Below are positions 1-10,999 of a stretch of 64,000 nucleotides of DNA, piece by piece. How positions within the stretch are numbered: position 1 is the stretch's first letter; the number at the start of each line of letters is the position of its first letter. The notes under the pieces are model-generated. The model was not told the DNA's origin. It made no database searches and was given only the letters and a program-made list of their open reading frames with translations. A program made the translations under genes and the position numbers. This DNA is from Mimachlamys varia (taxonomy: Eukaryota > Mollusca > Bivalvia > Pectinida > Pectinidae), in the NCBI GenBank assembly GCA_947623455.1, contig OX392540.1:6527432-6591431 (forward strand), in the 5' to 3' direction.

Positions 1-101
1 ATTAGGAACAAATTCTATTCTTAAAATACACATTAGACATTTATTCATCACAATGAATATCCTGGAATACATCGTGGAAATAATTCCGCAAATCTGCATA
101 T

Positions 102-3100
102 CTACATTCTGCTCAGGCAATCTGCGCCCACATTGTCCTTGCCTCTGATTGCACGGATCGTGAACCGATATGGCTGTATCTGCAATGCCCATCGCATTAG
201 TCTAGCGTTGGTGCCCTTCATCTTGTTCAGATAGATCAACGGCTGATGATCGGTTTCTAGGATGAACTGCCTTCCATAAAGGTACTTCTGGAATTTGTTG
301 ATTCCCCATACAACAGCCAAACATTCCTTTTCGACCACAGCGTAAGATCTCTCACCATCTTTCAGCTTTCGGCTTGCATAGGCTACGGGAAACAGATTGT
401 CATCATCTTCCTGCAGCAGAACGGCACCAATACCATAGTCTGATGCATCAGTCTGTAGTACAAACTCCTTCTCAATATCAGGTAGTTTCAGTATTGGACT
501 GGATGATAACATCTTCTTCAAAGTTTGAAAAGCTCTTTCTTGGGGTTCCAACCACTTTACCTGATGAGGTTGTCCTTTCCTAGTGAGATCAGTTAATGGA
601 ACTGATACTGAAGCGAAATCCGGTATGAACTTCCTGTAGAAGCCTGCCATTCCCATGAATGATCGCACCTGCTTTTTCGTCTCCGGTGTTTTAACATCAA
701 GAATAGCTTTGACCTTTTCAGGATTGGGTGCAAGACGCTGGTCACCCACTATATGACCAAGACATTCCAGACTTCCATATCCTATTGCACACTTCGTAGG
801 CCTGGCTGTCAAACCTGCGCTTCGTAGTCTCTGGAAAAGCGTCTTCAAAATGAACAACTGTTCTTCCCATGTCCTAGTATACACCAGAATATCATCTATG
901 AAGCTCTCGATCCCAGTCATGTCTTTCAGAAGTTTCCTCATGATGCGACAAAACGTTGCCGGCGCATTTACAAGTCCAAAAGGCATCACGGAAAATTCAA
1001 ACAATCCTATAGGAGTCGAAAATGCTGTCTTCTGTTTAGCTGTCTTTGCCATGGGCACTTGCCAGTAGCCTTTACTCAAATCAAGTCGAGAAAAGTATCG
1101 ATGTCCTGACAGGCGTGCAAAAATCTCATCCGCATTCGGCATTGGCTCTGCATCGAAGATGGTAACTCGATTCAGCTGGCGATAGTCGATACAAAACCGG
1201 TTACTGCCGTCTTTCTTCTTGACTATCACAACTGGAGCAGAGTAAGGTGACTCGGACGGCTTAATCACACCCATCTTCAACATTTTCCCAACCTCATCTT
1301 GGATTGTTGTCTTCATACTGTAGGGTATAGAATGACTTTTAGCCCTGACTGGTTCATCTGTCAAAGTGGTGATGTCGTGTTCCCCAAGGTTAGTTTTCCC
1401 AGGTACATCTGTAAGGACGTCTTCAAACTCTTCTAACATTTCCTTGACATCTCTCTTCTGTTCCACACTTAGTAGTTCTGATACCAGTACATCTGCAATA
1501 GTTTCAGTTCTTGTTGGTCCTGGTGATGTTACAATCGCATCTTCGAGGGTATCTCCATTCTCACTGTTGTCCTCCTCTTCAATAACTGCAGCACAAGTAA
1601 CTGAAAGAACACCTGGATCATTCCTGACAGCACAGTTTACAGCTCTGTCCACATATAGTCGCAGTAGATTTGCGTGGTAGGTTTTAGACTTACCGTTGAC
1701 TAGAACCTTGTAGTCCATTGTCCCCTTTCTCTCTTCGATAACATATGGTCCTTTCCATTGCATCAACAACTTGTTCTTCTTCGTTGGCAAAAGCACTAGC
1801 ACCTTTTCTCCAGGATTCATCTTTCTGTCTTTCGCTTTCCTGTTGTAATACATCGCTTGACGAGTTCTGGCTGATTTCAATTGCTGCTGAGCTATCTTGC
1901 AAGTCTCTTCCAAACGCTCCTTGAGATCAATAACATACTGATATGTAGTCTTGGTATCAGGATCTGGAATATCCTTAGTCAACAGTTCTCTGAGAATCAT
2001 CATAGGGCCTCTAACCTTTCTTCCATATAACAACTCAAACGGAGAAAATCCAAGACTCTCCTGTGTCACTTCACGGTAAGCAAACAACAAAGCGTTGATA
2101 TACTTGTCCCAGTCACGAGGTCTTTCCGAACACATCCTACGGAGCATTTGCTTGAGAGTACCATTAAAACGCTCGACAAGTCCATTGCACATCGGATGGT
2201 ACGGCGTTGTAGTTAGCTGACGAATAGACAACAAACGGCTAACTTCTCGCATCAACTCAGAGGTGAATTGTGAACCTTGATCTGTCAGCACTTCTTGAGG
2301 AATTCCAACCCGACTGTAGACGTCAACTAAAGCCTCTGCAACCCGCTCGGTCTCAATGCTCTTCAACGGAACTGCTTCTGGATATCTCGTTGCATAATCG
2401 ACGATGGTGAGTATGTAACGATTCCCTCTTTCTGTGACAGGATCCAATGGTCCAACTATGTCAATAGCTACACGATGAAAAGGAGTGTCAATCAAAGGCA
2501 TTGATCCTACTGGTACTTTCCCAACTTTTCCCTTCGGAAATGTTCTCTGGCATGTGTCACAGGATCGGCAATATCTCGTCACATCGGTCGTCATTCCCGG
2601 CCAGAAAAACTCTGAAGTTATCCTCTCCAATGTTCTCTTTGCTCCCATATGGCCAGCCATCATAGACTCATGTGCTAACTGAAGAACGGTCGGTCTGTAT
2701 CCCGTCGGAACAACAAGTTGCTTGAACAACTGTCCATTGGCACATGAAGGGCTCTTGAACTCTCTGAACAATAATCCACGAGAAACATAGAACTTGGACT
2801 GCCCTCCATCAGAACGATCCTTTGTGTTTCCAGTCTTCGCCAATTCCCACAATGTCTTCAAGCTATCGTCTCCTTCTTGAGCACTCTTGATATCTGTTGG
2901 CGATCCGATATCCTTCACTTTTGGCACCTTAAGTGGACGATAAGGCTTTTCCTCTTTCCGCTTCTGTGCTCTGGTCTGGACTGCATGCGCGTCTAACACT
3001 TCGTCTCGTTTCCATGCGTTGTCAGGGTCGTATGGCTTCCTAACTCCCTTCAAGTTACCTAGTATCAAATCGTACACTGGAGCATCCATACACCAAGCAC

Positions 3101-4472
3101 GAACTTTACCCTTGAAGTAAGGCGTATCAACAACCGGGTAAGCAATGGGAACAACAAGTTTCTGTCCGTTGGCTAACACACATGTCTCCATTTCGTCAGT
3201 TCGATCCTCGTCTCTTACTAGGCATGACTTGACAATAGAACGCTCACAACCAGAATCCCTCAAAACTGACACCTGATGAGTTCCAACAAATCCCTGCACA
3301 ATAGGCATTTCCGTCGTTTCACTACTTGAAGCGATCACACACTTGTCCTCCGTCTCAGCAATCTTTGATTCGTCAATTACCTTAGTTTCTATAGACCTCT
3401 TCTCTCTTCTTTTCCTTTTCGATGACACACAGCTAGCCTGATTCTTCTTGTTGGTTTTCTGTGGACACCTAAACGCAAGATGGTCAGTTTTCTGGCATAT
3501 GAAGCAATGTTTCACAAACCCTGTATTACTTGGCTTGTCCTTCGATCCCATCTCAACTGAACTTTTACTGGAGTTACTATTACTGGCGTGTCCCTGCTGT
3601 TGTAGCCCACTGGATGATGTCTTGTGTCCTCCATACCTTGGTCTTGCTAAACTAGATGCATCACCCCTTGCTTCAGCGTACTGGTCAGCAAGTTTGGACA
3701 TCTCTCCAATAGACTTTGGGATTCTCTCCTTCAGAAATAGGGTAAGGTCATTTCCACAAGCACGAAGAAATTGATCCCGAATCATCAAGTCCTTCAGTCC
3801 ATCGAAGGTTTTCTCAGTACTCGCCATCTCTAGCCATCTCTGGAAATAACTCTCCAATCTAACTGCGAATTGGCTAAAGGTTTCACCCTTTTCTGGTCGT
3901 CCATCTAAGAACCGCTTCCGAAAACCTTGCTCAGTCATCTCAAACCTCTTCAGTAGAGCACTCTTCAGTACATCGTAATCCATACTCTGGTCCAAAGGAA
4001 GTCTTGAAAATACATCTAACGCTCTTCCTTTCAGAAGTACACTAAGGTTGGTTGCCCACTCTCTGTTCCTGTCCCAACCTTGTGTCGTAGCATATCGCTC
4101 GTATCTCTGCAAGTACGAATCAATATTGTCCTTACCTTCATCAAAATGTGGAAGTTTTGGTCCCTTAATCATATGTGTCTGATGAGAAATAGCTTGTGGT
4201 GATTCAGTTCCCTGGATGCTCTTCATTTTGAGAAGTTCCATCTGTCGCTCATGCTCTCGTATGGATCTGGCTTCTCTTTCCTTCTCTAAATCTGCCTGCA
4301 TCCTCAACATGTTCATCTCATGTTCCATTTCACCTTGGGCCTTCACTAAGTCTCTTTGCTTCTCTCTCTCATCACGTTCTCTAGCTTGCTCATTTAGAAT
4401 ATAATCCTGAAGATTCTTTTCCTTTAATCCTAGCTCCTCTCCACGATTCTTCAGTTCCTGAATAGAAGTCAT
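102..4472 (-). CDS. Gag-Pol polyprotein with integrase before reverse transcriptase
   Basis: A single frame of 1456 codons when started at the ATG at 4472 (MTSIQELKNRG). An ATG 40 codons upstream also fits, but it adds a hydrophobic, non-gag-like stretch. Approximate residues: charged coiled-coil gag start 5-90; capsid-like region to about 270; CCHC zinc knuckle CFICQKTDHLAFRC near 323; aspartic protease with DSG near 402; integrase HHCC finger (HESMMAGH ... CRSCDTC) near 597-640; integrase catalytic core with D in AIDIVGP near 667, D in TDQGSQF near 728 and E in NGLVERFNG near 766; a GPY/F-type module (GPYVIEER) near 890; reverse transcriptase with YRQLNRVT near 1094 and FIDDILVY near 1190; RNase H with TDASDYGIG near 1340 and ETDHQPL near 1405; end at ADCLSRM. 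Gag and pol are fused in one frame, so no frameshift signal is needed. All key catalytic residues I looked for are present. Confidence 0.92.
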   Translation of the reverse strand: MTSIQELKNRGEELGLKEKNLQDYILNEQARERDEREKQRDLVKAQGEMEHEMNMLRMQADLEKEREARSIREHERQMELLKMKSIQGTESPQAISHQTHMIKGPKLPHFDEGKDNIDSYLQRYERYATTQGWDRNREWATNLSVLLKGRALDVFSRLPLDQSMDYDVLKSALLKRFEMTEQGFRKRFLDGRPEKGETFSQFAVRLESYFQRWLEMASTEKTFDGLKDLMIRDQFLRACGNDLTLFLKERIPKSIGEMSKLADQYAEARGDASSLARPRYGGHKTSSSGLQQQGHASNSNSSKSSVEMGSKDKPSNTGFVKHCFICQKTDHLAFRCPQKTNKKNQASCVSSKRKRREKRSIETKVIDESKIAETEDKCVIASSSETTEMPIVQGFVGTHQVSVLRDSGCERSIVKSCLVRDEDRTDEMETCVLANGQKLVVPIAYPVVDTPYFKGKVRAWCMDAPVYDLILGNLKGVRKPYDPDNAWKRDEVLDAHAVQTRAQKRKEEKPYRPLKVPKVKDIGSPTDIKSAQEGDDSLKTLWELAKTGNTKDRSDGGQSKFYVSRGLLFREFKSPSCANGQLFKQLVVPTGYRPTVLQLAHESMMAGHMGAKRTLERITSEFFWPGMTTDVTRYCRSCDTCQRTFPKGKVGKVPVGSMPLIDTPFHRVAIDIVGPLDPVTERGNRYILTIVDYATRYPEAVPLKSIETERVAEALVDVYSRVGIPQEVLTDQGSQFTSELMREVSRLLSIRQLTTTPYHPMCNGLVERFNGTLKQMLRRMCSERPRDWDKYINALLFAYREVTQESLGFSPFELLYGRKVRGPMMILRELLTKDIPDPDTKTTYQYVIDLKERLEETCKIAQQQLKSARTRQAMYYNRKAKDRKMNPGEKVLVLLPTKKNKLLMQWKGPYVIEERKGTMDYKVLVNGKSKTYHANLLRLYVDRAVNCAVRNDPGVLSVTCAAVIEEEDNSENGDTLEDAIVTSPGPTRTETIADVLVSELLSVEQKRDVKEMLEEFEDVLTDVPGKTNLGEHDITTLTDEPVRAKSHSIPYSMKTTIQDEVGKMLKMGVIKPSESPYSAPVVIVKKKDGSNRFCIDYRQLNRVTIFDAEPMPNADEIFARLSGHRYFSRLDLSKGYWQVPMAKTAKQKTAFSTPIGLFEFSVMPFGLVNAPATFCRIMRKLLKDMTGIESFIDDILVYTRTWEEQLFILKTLFQRLRSAGLTARPTKCAIGYGSLECLGHIVGDQRLAPNPEKVKAILDVKTPETKKQVRSFMGMAGFYRKFIPDFASVSVPLTDLTRKGQPHQVKWLEPQERAFQTLKKMLSSSPILKLPDIEKEFVLQTDASDYGIGAVLLQEDDDNLFPVAYASRKLKDGERSYAVVEKECLAVVWGINKFQKYLYGRQFILETDHQPLIYLNKMKGTNARLMRWALQIQPYRFTIRAIRGKDNVGADCLSRM

Positions 4473-4616
4473 GATGAAACAAAAGTACAATGAACAACTT
4501 ACCACTCTCCAATGATGAAATAGCAAAGCAACCAATGATCTAATAATCAATATCTGAAATAAAAGTCTAACTAGGAAATAGTAAAAGCACACTTACCTTG
4601 AAAACAGCAGTCTTCA
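4458..4616 (-). other. Possible spliced leader start of gag-pol (intron 4596-4458)
   Basis: An ATG at 4616 opens MKTAVFK and is followed at once by a consensus donor, AAG|GTAAGTGT. A matching acceptor, TCTATTCAG|GAACTG, lies at 4458. Joining them gives MKTAVFK-ELKNRGEEL in phase 0 and removes a 139-nt intron together with the MTSIQ start. This is read from sequence only; the unspliced ATG at 4472 is the simpler choice. Confidence 0.3.
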
Positions 4617-4644
4617 TACCGTCTACGACTTCCTAGTAACTACC

Positions 4645-4655
4645 CTATTTATATA
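4645..4655 (-). promoter_or_regulatory. TATA-like box downstream of the primer binding site
   Basis: The minus strand reads TATATAAATAG about 30 nt before the ATG at 4616 and about 90 nt after the primer binding site. Its position in the leader rather than in the LTR is odd. It may be chance in AT-rich DNA. Confidence 0.2.
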
Positions 4656-4739
4656 CAGCTGAAAGAAAACTAAAAGTTCTCTCACAGATTCTCTCTCAGA
4701 GTATACAACACAAATCCTCACACAACTGCAAACACAATC

Positions 4740-4757
4740 ATCCCACCGCTGCCACCA
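4740..4757 (-). other. Primer binding site, tRNA-Leu type
   Basis: The plus strand reads atcccaccgctgccacca. From memory this equals the 3' end of animal tRNA-Leu(UAG) including the added CCA (18 nt). It starts 5 nt inside the putative LTR edge at 4762, as expected for a minus-strand primer site. Confidence 0.75.
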
Positions 4758-4761
4758 AAAT

Positions 4762-6201
4762 TGTAAACGTATGCCGAACTATATTTGCAATTGATGACAA
4801 AAGAGGATCTACAATATATACATTTATTTACAATATACAATATCTATAAAGGCATACTCTTTCACACTCGCTAATACCTCTCACACAATCCTATTTGAGT
4901 AATATATATATTATATTAATATATATACGAGATATCTATATATACTAGTAACTAACTACCCCTACAAATAGATAAATATATAATCTACAGTCTTTGTAGC
5001 TTCCAAAACACAAGTCACAAAGTTCCTCTACACCACTTCCTGTCCTTCTCTGTCAAACGTGATTTGTCAAAATTCAGTCGTTGAACACTCGCTGAACACT
5101 CGGAATTCCTCCTGGTCAACTGCCAGATGACATAGGTATAGCTGAACTGTATTTCAGCTGCTGAAGTCTCAGTTGCTATATCGGAGTTCACTTCCGCTCA
5201 TCACTACCGGGCCTCCATACCACAGTATGTAAAATCATCCTCCCGGTCTCCAAAATAGAGAAATATGTCTCTATAATAAGGGATAACACATATAACGATC
5301 CCTCTCTGTATATCACATACAGTACACTGCTGTCTCAGTGCATCATTAGGTGGAACATGGAACTCTACACCGTCGGCCATATGAAACTGCACACCGTCGG
5401 CCATTACGGGTTTCCATACTTTTGCCCTTGGACAAACTGACGGGTCTCTCTATATGGAATTAGCTACAAAATATAAATAACACTTATAACTACACAATTC
5501 TACACTACATAATACATATCTCTCTTTATATTTACATTAGAATATATTAAATATATAACATACATCCTGTAACATTCGTAAACACACTCCGTCGCTCACT
5601 CATCCATACTCAATCGTATACATTAATTACATCGATTACATTGATATATTGTTACACCTTTATACTATTACAGTTAATATATATATCTATATATAATAAC
5701 CAACAGATACCTATTTCAATAGTAATCACACACCACAGACTGCGTTCGCCCTCACTACGCACCGTACATTTTCTCACCTGTTTACTATTTAAGAAATACC
5801 GTTTATTACACGGTCAAACATACACAGAATCAACAATCTTACTGACAAGATACACACAGATCTATCGATGATTATAAAATAGCTTACCGTGAGCTGTATT
5901 TCACGCTATTCCCGAATACTCCACAATAATCGAAGCGGTATATAAACAATGGGTCACGCCATTACACCTGTCTTTCACACCTGTATAAACAACTCTGCGC
6001 GTGCCCAGGTAAACCAAAGTTGGCGCGCTTTTTGTTACCCGCGAAATACGAAATACCTCATACTTACCTTTTTTATTGCACTTTCACTCATACTTACCAT
6101 AGACTATAACTAGCCTAGATGTCGATATGTGACATACCATCGACCTTTACAGAACGTTCTACAACATTGTTGCAAACAATTCAATACATTACGCCTTTAC
6201 A
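4762..6201 (-). repeat. Putative 5' LTR
   Basis: The inner edge is tgtaaacg at 4762, just outside the primer binding site. The outer edge is tentatively 6201, where the plus strand reads cctttaca, giving TGTAAA...TTTACA inverted ends and a length near 1.44 kb. An alternative outer edge is 6151, where cctttaca also occurs. The left half (4860-5000) is very AT-rich. A short direct repeat encoding MADGV twice lies near 5360-5404. Target-site duplication cannot be checked because the other end is missing. Confidence 0.5.
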
Positions 6202-7110
6202 AACCACAGGGGCCTGATAATTTGTTACAGCTAGTTCTGGAGTTTAACAAATGTTAAGAGTAATTTTACACGGGGGGGGGGGGGGAGAGAGATCTCAGAT
6301 TTCAATAGCAATGCCCCACCCCACCCCGAAATGGCCTTTATGTCGGGGGGGGGGGGGGGGGGGGGGGGTATCGAACACCGATATAAATTTAAACCACCAA
6401 AAACTGTATCATATTGCTCAGGTCCCTGTGTTTCAGACACATCCCGCGGGTTATCTTATTTTCGTTTTGTAACGTAAACTGTCAGCATGAACAATTTTGA
6501 AATTAATAGGCATATGGCAGCTCAAACACATTTTCAGACTTACGTCGAACGGGTTACTTTCATGGCGATCGTCAGTCATCTTGAGCCAAGATTGGCCCGA
6601 GATTATGTCAGACATATTGTTATGTTTTTTTTGATAATGACAAAATTTTCATATGAAATTGTCAAGTGACACTTCATGCGACAAGACCTCGCGATATGTC
6701 AGTTATCGTACTCGAGGGGCAGAGCTAACTTATCTCGCGATTGAGAGGTAGCGCCGCCCCTTTCGTACAATAACTGACATATATTGCTGGGTTCCTATGA
6801 TTTAACAAATACTATCGACAATGGATAGCATTCGTTAGAAGAAAAAAAGAGCAAAGATTGAAAGTCAACTCATTATGTATTGTTTCCTCTGAAGTTCCGT
6901 GTAGGACTGCATGATGGCGCAAAATAATCACATTTTGATATCACTGATTATATACACCCATTGACCGTACACCACACACGCCTAGCCTGCATATAGAATT
7001 TCGGATGAAATCATCAAATGTTTCTAAATTAATGAAAGAAAGTTAAGCATGCGTCCCAAAAAGGTGTATGTCACACCAGAAATCCAGCAGGATATCCTTT
7101 GATAAACATG
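6202..7110. other. Non-coding flank with two poly-G runs
   Basis: I see no gene. Runs of 14 G (6272-6285) and 24 G (6345-6368) sit about 60 bp apart. The frames that cross them are low-complexity and not credible proteins. Confidence 0.6.
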
Positions 7111-7122
7111 GACCGTGTTCAG

Positions 7123-7153
7123 ACCACGGACTTGGATTATACAAGTCCGTGGT
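7123..7153. repeat. Hairpin, first of a pair
   Basis: The 12-bp arms accacggacttg and caagtccgtggt are perfect complements with a 7-nt loop. The same arm recurs at 7329. Confidence 0.8.
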
Positions 7154-7328
7154 TCGGACATATTTAAAAAAAAAATATTAAATGTATTGTAGAATAAAAG
7201 GAAAATGAGTGAGATGATGTTACCTTTCACAGGCACAAACACAGTAATGGAAATAAATACAACTTATATTATTTTGAGAAAAGGTTATGCATAGATTTTA
7301 TGTGCAATGACACCCCCTCCCGTGTTTT

Positions 7329-7368
7329 ACCACGGACTTAGATTAGATTTGCTATCTAAGTCCGTGGT
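7329..7368. repeat. Hairpin, second of a pair
   Basis: The 15-bp arms accacggacttagat and atctaagtccgtggt are perfect complements with a 10-nt loop. The stem shares its outer 11 bases with the hairpin at 7123. Confidence 0.8.
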
Positions 7369-7369
7369 T

Positions 7370-9940
7370 TTACTGACAAGAATTGAAGTTTTCGCTTTAA
7401 CCACCACTGATTTACATGGAATGAAACATATTTTGTGAAAACCTGAAGCCTGAATTACGTACAAAAATAGGGAGATAATTACTAGTTCGTTTTAATGAAT
7501 ATTTCATTTACACAGAGACGTATAAAGTCAGAGATTGGCAACTCGCGTAGATCTCGCAATTTCTCGCATGAGCCAATCGTTCTGAGATTTGTCGCGATAT
7601 AGGGCTGCGGTCCGCGTGTAGTGGATACTGAAGACGAGTTTAAGGACAGATCTCAAAAAATAAACATGCGATAAACAAATCCATCTGATTAATAAAATAA
7701 ATGTATATGAACTTTTCACAATCCATTGGGATCGTTATTAGTGTAAAGTAAGGGTGAATAAATTGTGTGAAAATGTAAATTATATTTTTTACCTGTAAGA
7801 GATTGGACAATTGGCAGGGTGTGTAAATATGTCGTGAACTTTGCCTAGAATTGTTATACTAATTAGTCAGTACTGAACGATCCCTTGCGGCTTTTTGTCC
7901 CTACCCACACCTTCCTCCCTTTGTTCGGCTCCCGTAAGATCTCCACACAGGTAAGTCATCTGCACACGTGTGATGACCCCCGCGGCTCTCCAACCCCACA
8001 GGGTTATTTGTGTGTCCCAGTATATAATTAGCGGGTAGCGTTGAAATGACAACTAGCAAATAGGCGAAGTGAATAAAAGTATCATTTGGATGCTCATATA
8101 AAAAGTTAAACATTGTTAAATCACATTTGTGTTTTTTTAAATATGTTTTTAATGTTATAGTTCACCCTATATTCATTTAGATTCTATTTCAAATCGGTAT
8201 ATGAGAAGGGATAATATGTGAAAAAATGGAATTTCATTCATGAATAGATTTAAATTTGAACGTCTAGAAAAAAGGAGTTTAACGACAGCTTCGCCTGTTT
8301 TTGTTTTTGTAATATGATTTCCTCATTTTGAAATACTGGTACATTATCAGATGAATTAAGCAATTTTGCAGTTATTTCCCGAAGCTGAACCAAAGAAGAC
8401 TGATATAAAACATATTATAAAATACAAATCACCAAACAGATTTAAAATTGAATGTTTAGAAAAAAGGAGTTTAAAGAAAATTCTTGCTTACTTTCTTTAT
8501 ACAGTAAACCACGGTAAATTTTCACATTTTAACTGCATTATTTTATGTAGTTAATTGAAAAACAGCAAATAATAACAATAATATATTAATCAAAATATGT
8601 TGAAATAGATCTTCTAGGAAAAATCCAAGCATAGAATATATATTTTTTTTATTTTGATAACATAATTTGCAATGCCGCCTATGGCAGCCTTAATTTTTGC
8701 ATTTCGGAACTCCTCTAACGATATCATAGACCGTAGCAATGAAATTGATGGATTCCGCATAGTCCGCCCGACACGCGGTAAGAGAAAGGGAGAGTTGCCA
8801 ATCTCTGGCTTTATACGTCTCTGATTTACAACACGAAAATAAACACTGTGATACAAACATCCTCCAAGTAATGCAAAGTTTGTCCACATTTTGAATTGAA
8901 TATAAATACTCACTGTGAAACCTGGTTATAAGTACACACAATAGTCAATTTTCCGTATAAAGTCGGGGACTAACTACAGTGTACACAGTTCAAGTTTAAA
9001 AATACCACAAAACAAGTTAATTGCTTGATACATGAGTGATAGGTGTCACTTATAACACGTGTGAAGTTTGCTTGCGGTCATTCAGACTTACAAGGGTCCG
9101 ATTACGTAATGTAACGGACACTAACTTGAGATTTAAATTATGTATAATCGAATTTCACTCTGGAATGATTGGACTGATGATATGTTAAACGTTATAAATA
9201 TCACAGAGTATTACGACATATGATAGCGTATAGCACCAAATACGTCTCTGATAGCACTTAACAATAATTGTGGGTACGTTAGGATTTTGAATGGCCAATA
9301 TCTAACTCTGAATAGGTATTACAAGTCATTAAATTAACTGCAATACTTCATTTTGTATTTTGATCAATTTTACAAGTTTTGGTGCTTGCCCCCCCCCCCC
9401 TTCCCACGAAAAAAAAGTATATGTCGATAACCAATTCTCGTGCCCCTGTGCTTTGTAGTAGACTAGTTGTCGGTCAAACTAGGTCACAGCTCGCTTCACG
9501 AACACATGCTTGTACAAAAGAACCCCTGACGTTCTGGTTCACTAGACTAAATTATCCAGCGCTTAAACTCTGGACACTGTTAAAAATGTGGTCCACATTT
9601 ATCTACAATATTCAATACTGTTTTTTTTTGTAAATACTAAAAAGGTGAGTGTCGAATTGCAGGAACATAAAAAGCGGTAAAGCTAACAATTCTTTGACAA
9701 ATTAGACACCTGTTAGCTGCTGAGCTCCCGGTTTTAGGTCAAAAGGTCACCACCGACGGAACCCTCTTGCATAATATGGACTAGCATTTTCTGTCACGTT
9801 GGACCAAGTATTCAGTAAAGTAGGGTTGAATGCATGTCTGCAAGTTTTGGTACAGGTATAACCCCATCAACATTAAAGGCTTCGTTTAGTGATTTGGAGA
9901 CCAGAGATTTTGTTGCGTTTTAATCAAACATCATGTTAAA
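7370..9940. other. Non-coding AT-rich stretch
   Basis: No gene is recognisable. A roughly 40-bp sequence containing tagaaaaaaggagtttaa occurs near 8247 and again near 8440 as a diverged direct repeat. A run of 12 C lies at 9389-9400. Short frames here match nothing I recognise. Confidence 0.5.
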
Positions 9941-9949
9941 ATCGCAATA

Positions 9950-10990
9950 GTAACAGCGCCATCTGTAGGGTCATCGAAAACAGCCGAGTCTCCCGTGGAT
10001 TGATGCATACTGCAGTTAGCTTACCAAAAGCCATAGGCTGCTGTATTTCACACAAAGGTAAGTAGTAATTTGTTTATTTAGTCTACGTAACGTTAAGTGC
10101 AAGTATTTATCAACGACTATATATGTCCCTTTTGATATCTAAACAATAAGAAAAGATAAATTGACCGACGCCGCCTGGTCGCGGACTTCACTGACATTTC
10201 TATAACACCAAGGCTTTTGAAATACTTATTATATATATATATTAAAGCCAGCAGATTGTCTGTGATTACCAAACGAAAGTCCAAACTCTCCTGAATTTAT
10301 TGGAAATAATTTGCACTATACCTATACACTATTTTAACGATGCTTTGTATATTGAAATAATTCACGAAGCTATATAATATATCTATAAAAAAAGTCGTTT
10401 AAAAAACGTCAGGATATCGTAACGCAAGTTAGGTGATCAAGAGCGATTCTCTGGCACTGTCCAGATAGATCCGTTGGGTTTTACAGGTTGAAAATACACG
10501 CCAGTCAAAAATTGCCCTCAAAAACTGTCCCCAAAAAATCAAAAAACAAATAACGGATTTATGTTAAAATTGTGACGCGTGTGTCGAAATACATATCTTA
10601 ATTTAGGTTATACATGTGTGTGGGCACGGCCAAAGGAAGGGACATTCCTTGTATATTTATGTGCACGCGTGTGAAATTGATGGTGCGCGCCCTTACAAAA
10701 GTACAACAATAGTTGCGTCCCTTTTGAGGAACTATTTAAAAAGGAAACCACGGAAGCTTGTCGGCCCGGAGGAGCGCGTGACTTCGAGGCGGCAAGATGG
10801 AGAAATGTGAAGGTGATCAACAAATATAATAAGCAGAGATATGGACATAGTTATAGAACTGTGACGTGGTTCAATCGAAGCGTGAGTACCACGAGTTATG
10901 TGTGCGCGATCGCGTAACGCGGCCAAGTGACATGTGTGGCTAAGAACTGGGCCAGATGGAGCCGTACACACACAAACATGTTGATGGGCA
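9950..10990 (+). other. CpG-richer stretch, possible promoter or untranslated exons
   Basis: Two local rises in GC and CpG stand out in AT-rich surroundings: 9950-10070, ending in a donor-like cacaaag|gtaagtag, and 10670-10930, with ggcggcaagatgg resembling a YY1-type start element. No open frame of useful length follows either one. This is a weak call. Confidence 0.2.
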
Positions 10991-10999
10991 CTTGTTATA

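Larger units (their letters stand above)
1..6201 (-). mobile_element. Ty3/gypsy LTR retrotransposon, Gmr1-like, 3' end outside window
   Basis: On the minus strand the order is a putative 5' LTR (about 6201-4762), a tRNA-Leu-type primer binding site (4757-4740), an untranslated leader, then one uninterrupted gag-pol frame ending at 102. The polypurine tract and 3' LTR are not in the first 101 bases, so they lie to the left of the window. The internal region is about 4.7 kb. The domain order gag, protease, integrase, reverse transcriptase, RNase H differs from ordinary Ty3/gypsy elements, where integrase is last; it is the order known for the Gmr1 group. The frame has no stop or frameshift, so the insertion looks young and may be competent. 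The outer LTR boundary is uncertain because the second LTR is not visible for comparison. Confidence 0.9.

Noticed and set aside
1..101. 3' LTR or polypurine tract of the retrotransposon
   Set aside because: No purine tract and no match to the 5' LTR start is visible on the minus strand; the end must lie outside the window.
850..3774. Plus-strand frames inside 1-4.6 kb
   Set aside because: Antisense shadows of the gag-pol frame.
5204..5404. 66-codon minus-strand frame in the LTR (MADGVQFHMADGVEF)
   Set aside because: It lies in the putative LTR and has no recognisable domain; the internal duplication makes chance openness likely, although an accessory peptide cannot be excluded.
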